A stretch of DNA of 64,000 bases, taken from assembly GCF_000002235.5 (NCBI RefSeq), contig NW_022145595.1, positions 29,659,203 to 29,723,202 on the forward strand, given 5' to 3'. The number at the start of each line of letters is the position of its first letter. The first letter of the stretch is position 1. The stretch comes from Strongylocentrotus purpuratus. Lineage: Eukaryota > Echinodermata > Echinoidea > Camarodonta > Strongylocentrotidae. Made by a program: the position numbers and the translations under genes. The notes beneath the pieces are model-generated. The model saw only the letters and a program-made list of their open reading frames with translations, made no database searches and had not been told where the DNA came from. Of the stretch, positions 61,501-64,000 are shown in pieces.

Positions 61501-62521
61501 GAACCCTGATGTAAAATGAAAGATGCACAGTAGGACAACTATGATATTTTCCCCCAGAAAAATCAGATACAAGAAAGCAGTGGTGTACAACAAAGATTAA
61601 AGGGGAATTACATCATTGTAGAAAGGTGAAGGTGAACAATACGAATGCATACAATAAAGTGTAGTGTCTAACATGTGGGGTGAGCGAAGCAAGTGAAACA
61701 GATGCACTGTATTTATAAATATTCTACAAAGGTTTGATCGACGCCCGATTGCCATTTTGTTCAGGAAATAAGCCCACTTCAATTTTTTCCGGCATGAATA
61801 TCTATTATTGATTCATGTTTTGGTGAATAAACAGCAATGCCAGGTTGTTTAGCGGGGCCGATGGGGGGGGGGGGGGGGGGGCAGGGCATCGCTAGAGAAA
61901 GGTTGTTTTGTTCTTTTACACTTCCCTTCTCCTAATAATTAGAAACGCTCTGTTGGCTAAAGTGTCGCTTTTAACCTTACCAATGATTATACCACATAAA
62001 GGATTTTTAGTCGTACGTTGGAAAGTTTGGCAAGCATTACCCAAATTAGTACGACAACATCCTCCCCCGCGCCAATGGGTCTAGCAAAGCCCCTTTGGGG
62101 GAAGTCACAGATGGTTATCAGTATATTAGTAGATTCAAATTGCCAAAATTGCCTAAAATGATTATTTGTTTACACAAGGAAGCCTCATCAGCTCTAGGCT
62201 GCTCTTCCTGACCAGGGTGGAGAGTGGCAAGACATTAATCGACATTCGAACCCTCAAACCTTGGATTGAGAGTCACGTGAATGAACCACTATTCCACGCC
62301 ACCTCTATCTGCTTTGGGATTACGTACCGAAGTTGCTCCGGCCTGCAACCGTGTGGTAGACAGGCTTGGGACGAGCTGAGAAATCGGCTCTGTGAAACGC
62401 CTCTTTGATGATGCTATATTCGCTCAAGATGATGATGTCGTAACCGACTATCCGAAGATGTGCGATGTCACCGAAGATCTCGGGTATCTTGGACAGGAGG
62501 TCCAGCGGGTTCAGACGCATC
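56085..62521 (-). CDS. P450-B: CYP2-clan cytochrome P450, N-terminal exon missing from window
   Basis: Seven exons in transcription order: 62328-62521, 61137-61285, 60591-60732, 60076-60275, 58218-58396, 56602-56894, 56085-56266. All have GT/AG introns with matching phases and give 445 residues plus a TGA stop. The first begins in mid-codon, so an exon with the membrane anchor and proline hinge (about 50 residues) must lie upstream. I found none before 64000. Numbered from the first full codon: I-helix ADIFAAASETT with E253-T254 intact (the usual AG is AA), K-helix E307/R310, PERF 364-367, and haem loop FSIGKRVCIGE with C390. The fold and oxygen-activating core are therefore canonical, and an NADPH-reductase-dependent ER monooxygenase is expected. 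One oddity is the C-helix WxxxR, which reads S74-K-E-Q-R78, with TCT in place of TGG. The substrate is unknown. It is convergent with P450-A, the stop codons being 5.3 kb apart. Confidence 0.9.
57269..57325. repeat. (TA)n microsatellite in a P450-B intron
   Basis: About 57 bp of TA dinucleotides with one C interruption, inside the intron 56895-58217. Confidence 0.95.
57926..58048. mobile_element. 123-bp MITE with GGGCCCCGTCT ends
   Basis: Perfect 11-bp inverted ends GGGCCCCGTCT and AGACGGGGCCC, plus an internal inverted pair CGATTGATCC/AATCAATCG. It lies in the intron 56895-58217 of P450-B. No target duplication could be fixed because the flanks extend the palindrome. Confidence 0.8.
58437..58535. 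repeat. (GA)n tract upstream of a P450-B splice acceptor
   Basis: About 100 bp of nearly pure GA on the plus strand. On the gene's strand it is (CT)n ending about 40 bp before the acceptor at 58397, so it extends the polypyrimidine tract of exon 58218-58396. Confidence 0.9.
58748..58843. repeat. Inverted repeat (hairpin) in a P450-B intron
   Basis: AGCCGATATTCTGAAGTCGT at the left is matched by the complement ACGACTTCAGAATACCGGCT at the right, with about 30-bp arms and a loop of about 35 bp. It adjoins the minisatellite that follows. Confidence 0.8.
58880..59415. repeat. Degenerate ~40-bp minisatellite in a P450-B intron
   Basis: A dozen or so diverged units with the common words CTCGGATTTCGTCA, CCCTAAATAGCGACGAGAAG and AAACAA. 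Lengths vary from about 30 to 50 bp. An open frame at 58766-59143 is a translation of several units. Confidence 0.75.
59490..60075. repeat. ATC/ACC trinucleotide array abutting a P450-B splice donor
   Basis: About 580 bp of ATC, ACC and GTC triplets with longer duplicated blocks (CACCTAACTATCAC and ATATCTCCACCATTGTCATC each occur twice). It begins within about 15 bp of the GT of the intron that follows exon 60076-60275. The His-rich plus-strand and Asp/Gly-rich or Met/Val-rich minus-strand frames are artefacts. Confidence 0.9.
62185..62300 (-). mobile_element. tRNA-derived SINE at a P450-B splice donor
   Basis: On the minus strand an A-box-like TAGTGGTTCATTCACG (about 62280-62295), a B-box-like GGGTTCGAATG (62243-62253), then TTGCCACTCTCCACCCTGG and the tail CTGATGAGGCTTCC. 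Body and tail match the other SINE-like copies here. It begins about 30 bp inside the intron whose donor is at 62327. Confidence 0.65.
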
Positions 62522-63641
62522 CTGGTGGTAGAAATAATAGATAACACTTAACAACTTTGTAAAACTCAAGCGTAGAGTAAAAAAATGTACGTTATTTTTC
62601 AAAGCCAAAAGGGCCCAAACTCTGAATGAAATTATAAAAGTTATAAATCAATAAATGTATGCTGAGTTAACGCTCGTTTGGCTCTCACGCAGCAGACGAT
62701 AATCACGTGTTGATAGCTAGAAGGGTGCTAACTTATATCATTCTATACAGATGTAACGCTTAAACGCCCTTGAGATCAAAAAGGACATTAATTACTAATT
62801 TTCGAGCAACGATTAATCAGTGAAATTTCATGATGATATTTAACAGAGCCAAAATCTATAATAATATAAACCATATAGCAATAATAATAATCATAAAACG
62901 ATGTTAACAAGTAACAAACACTCTTTCTTCAAATTACAACTGTCATGATAACAGTCTACTTGGCCGGAGCATAGGGGAAAATGTGAAGTATGATGAGTGA
63001 TTTATACCCTTACTCATGTTTGTTGAAATTATGTCGTCATGGAAACTGATTCGTTTATCACGATACCTTTATAAAATAATTAGGTTATCTTCTGTCACAA
63101 AATGACTGCGCGTTTTCTATTACACATGTTTAGCATGATCGAGTGATATATGAATTTTTTGGCCTGTATCATTATGTTGTAAAAATGTGGCTTGTCATTT
63201 TATATCCAGGTTCTTTTTTCTGATTTTCCCTCTTCTAATATGTTTTTTGACCTTCGTGTATACTCATTCTTAGATTTATAATCCTCCTTTTAATTCTTTC
63301 TTCTAATCTTAGATATCATGTCCTGTTATTGTTTTTTTTCTAGTTCTTAATCTCATTCTACTTCTTGTTCTCCTTTGTCATTTTCCTCTTCTTATTCTCC
63401 TCCTCCTCCTCCCTCTCCTCCTCTTCTTCTTCGTTTTATTCTTCTTCCTTTTCTTCACCCTCCACCTTCTTCTTCTTTTTCTTCTTCTTCTTCTTCTTCT
63501 TGTACAAGCAGTATACACCTATTTGATATGATATTCATTGGAATACTGCACTACCAATGAATCTTATGTTTCATTTGAATCAAATTATTGTGGATTTACA
63601 TAAATCTGAACAACTGACGTAAGTAACATCATATCATCAGG
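62522..63641. other. Upstream intron or flank of P450-B
   Basis: I looked here for the missing anchor exon (a hydrophobic stretch followed by a PPGP-like hinge on the minus strand) and found none. AT-rich, with a CT/CTT-rich block at about 63360-63505. Confidence 0.6.
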
Positions 63642-63994
63642 AAAATGGCTGCCTGTAGCATACGTTCCGCTAAAAGTGCATTCCCTCCTCGTATAACAAA
63701 TTTATGGGAGAAAAATCTTAGAAACTTGCATGAGTTGCAGGTACTGCAGCATGTACGTAGTTCCCCTTTAAGTTCCCGAGTATGTCATTCTAGCCCTAGA
63801 AATGGATTTTGTGAGATAATATATACATGTATGTATCTAAGAAAATAAGACGATATACTGGTCTAAATTATACATATAAGGGCAATTTTACCATGTGGGG
63901 GTTTTGGGGGATTCCTAAATATTATTATATAATATAAAGTCATTGCGTATATTTAAAATAAATGTTTCTATCGCACAGAACAGGCAGCCATTTT
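63642..63994. mobile_element. 353-bp TIR element at the right edge
   Basis: The left end AAAATGGCTGCCTGT is mirrored by ACAGGCAGCCATTTT at the right end. No target duplication is visible within the window. The ATG of the plus-strand open frame at 63645 lies in the terminal repeat and the frame shows no domain. Confidence 0.7.
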
Positions 63995-64000
63995 TGTTTT

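Noticed and set aside
62522-63641. N-terminal anchor exon of P450-B
   Set aside because: No hydrophobic segment plus proline hinge with a matching donor was found on the minus strand.

Overview
This is an AT-rich metazoan nuclear window, most likely from a marine invertebrate deuterostome, and I lean towards a sea urchin. The reasons are intron-bearing CYP2-clan cytochrome P450 genes, very dense di- and trinucleotide arrays, tRNA-derived SINEs, many short terminal-inverted-repeat (TIR) DNA transposons, and recurrent TACATGTA and TAGGCCTA words. The species is an inference; nothing here fixes it. I recognised no bacterial genes, CRISPR arrays, rRNA, functional tRNA, or LTR or virus-like element.

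Only three protein-coding loci can be supported. (1) A single-exon gene on the minus strand (20328-21059) encodes a 243-residue pleckstrin-homology (PH) domain protein. (2) P450-A, plus strand, 47925-50741, has four exons giving a 494-residue protein with several family-defining residues replaced. (3) P450-B, minus strand, 56085-62521, shows seven exons with a complete haem-binding end; its N-terminal anchor exon is not in the window and probably lies past the right edge. The two P450s are tail to tail, and all three introns of P450-A sit at positions and phases also used by P450-B.

Layout. 1-1519: degenerate trinucleotide array. 1520-20327: noncoding sequence with CT, GAT and ATC/ACC arrays and one MITE. 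20328-21059: PH gene. 21060-29332: noncoding sequence with small tandem duplications. 29333-30972: two inverted hAT-like elements with intact target-site duplications. 32515-32775: tRNA-SINE. 35408-37075: a host tandem duplication, one copy of which is split by a 1125-bp TIR element. 37792-38573: another TIR element. 42005-44225: a satellite of about 20 units organised into a ~670-bp higher-order repeat. 47640-62521: the P450 pair with SINEs and MITEs in its introns and intergenic spacer. 63642-63994: a terminal MITE.

The P450s probably act as microsomal haem-thiolate enzymes on small hydrophobic substrates. P450-B keeps the core oxygen-activation residues. P450-A has lost the I-helix threonine and other motif residues while its open frame is intact, so it may be an isomerase-like, non-monooxygenase or structural P450, or an early pseudogene. 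The remaining sequence is mainly a record of transposon and satellite activity.
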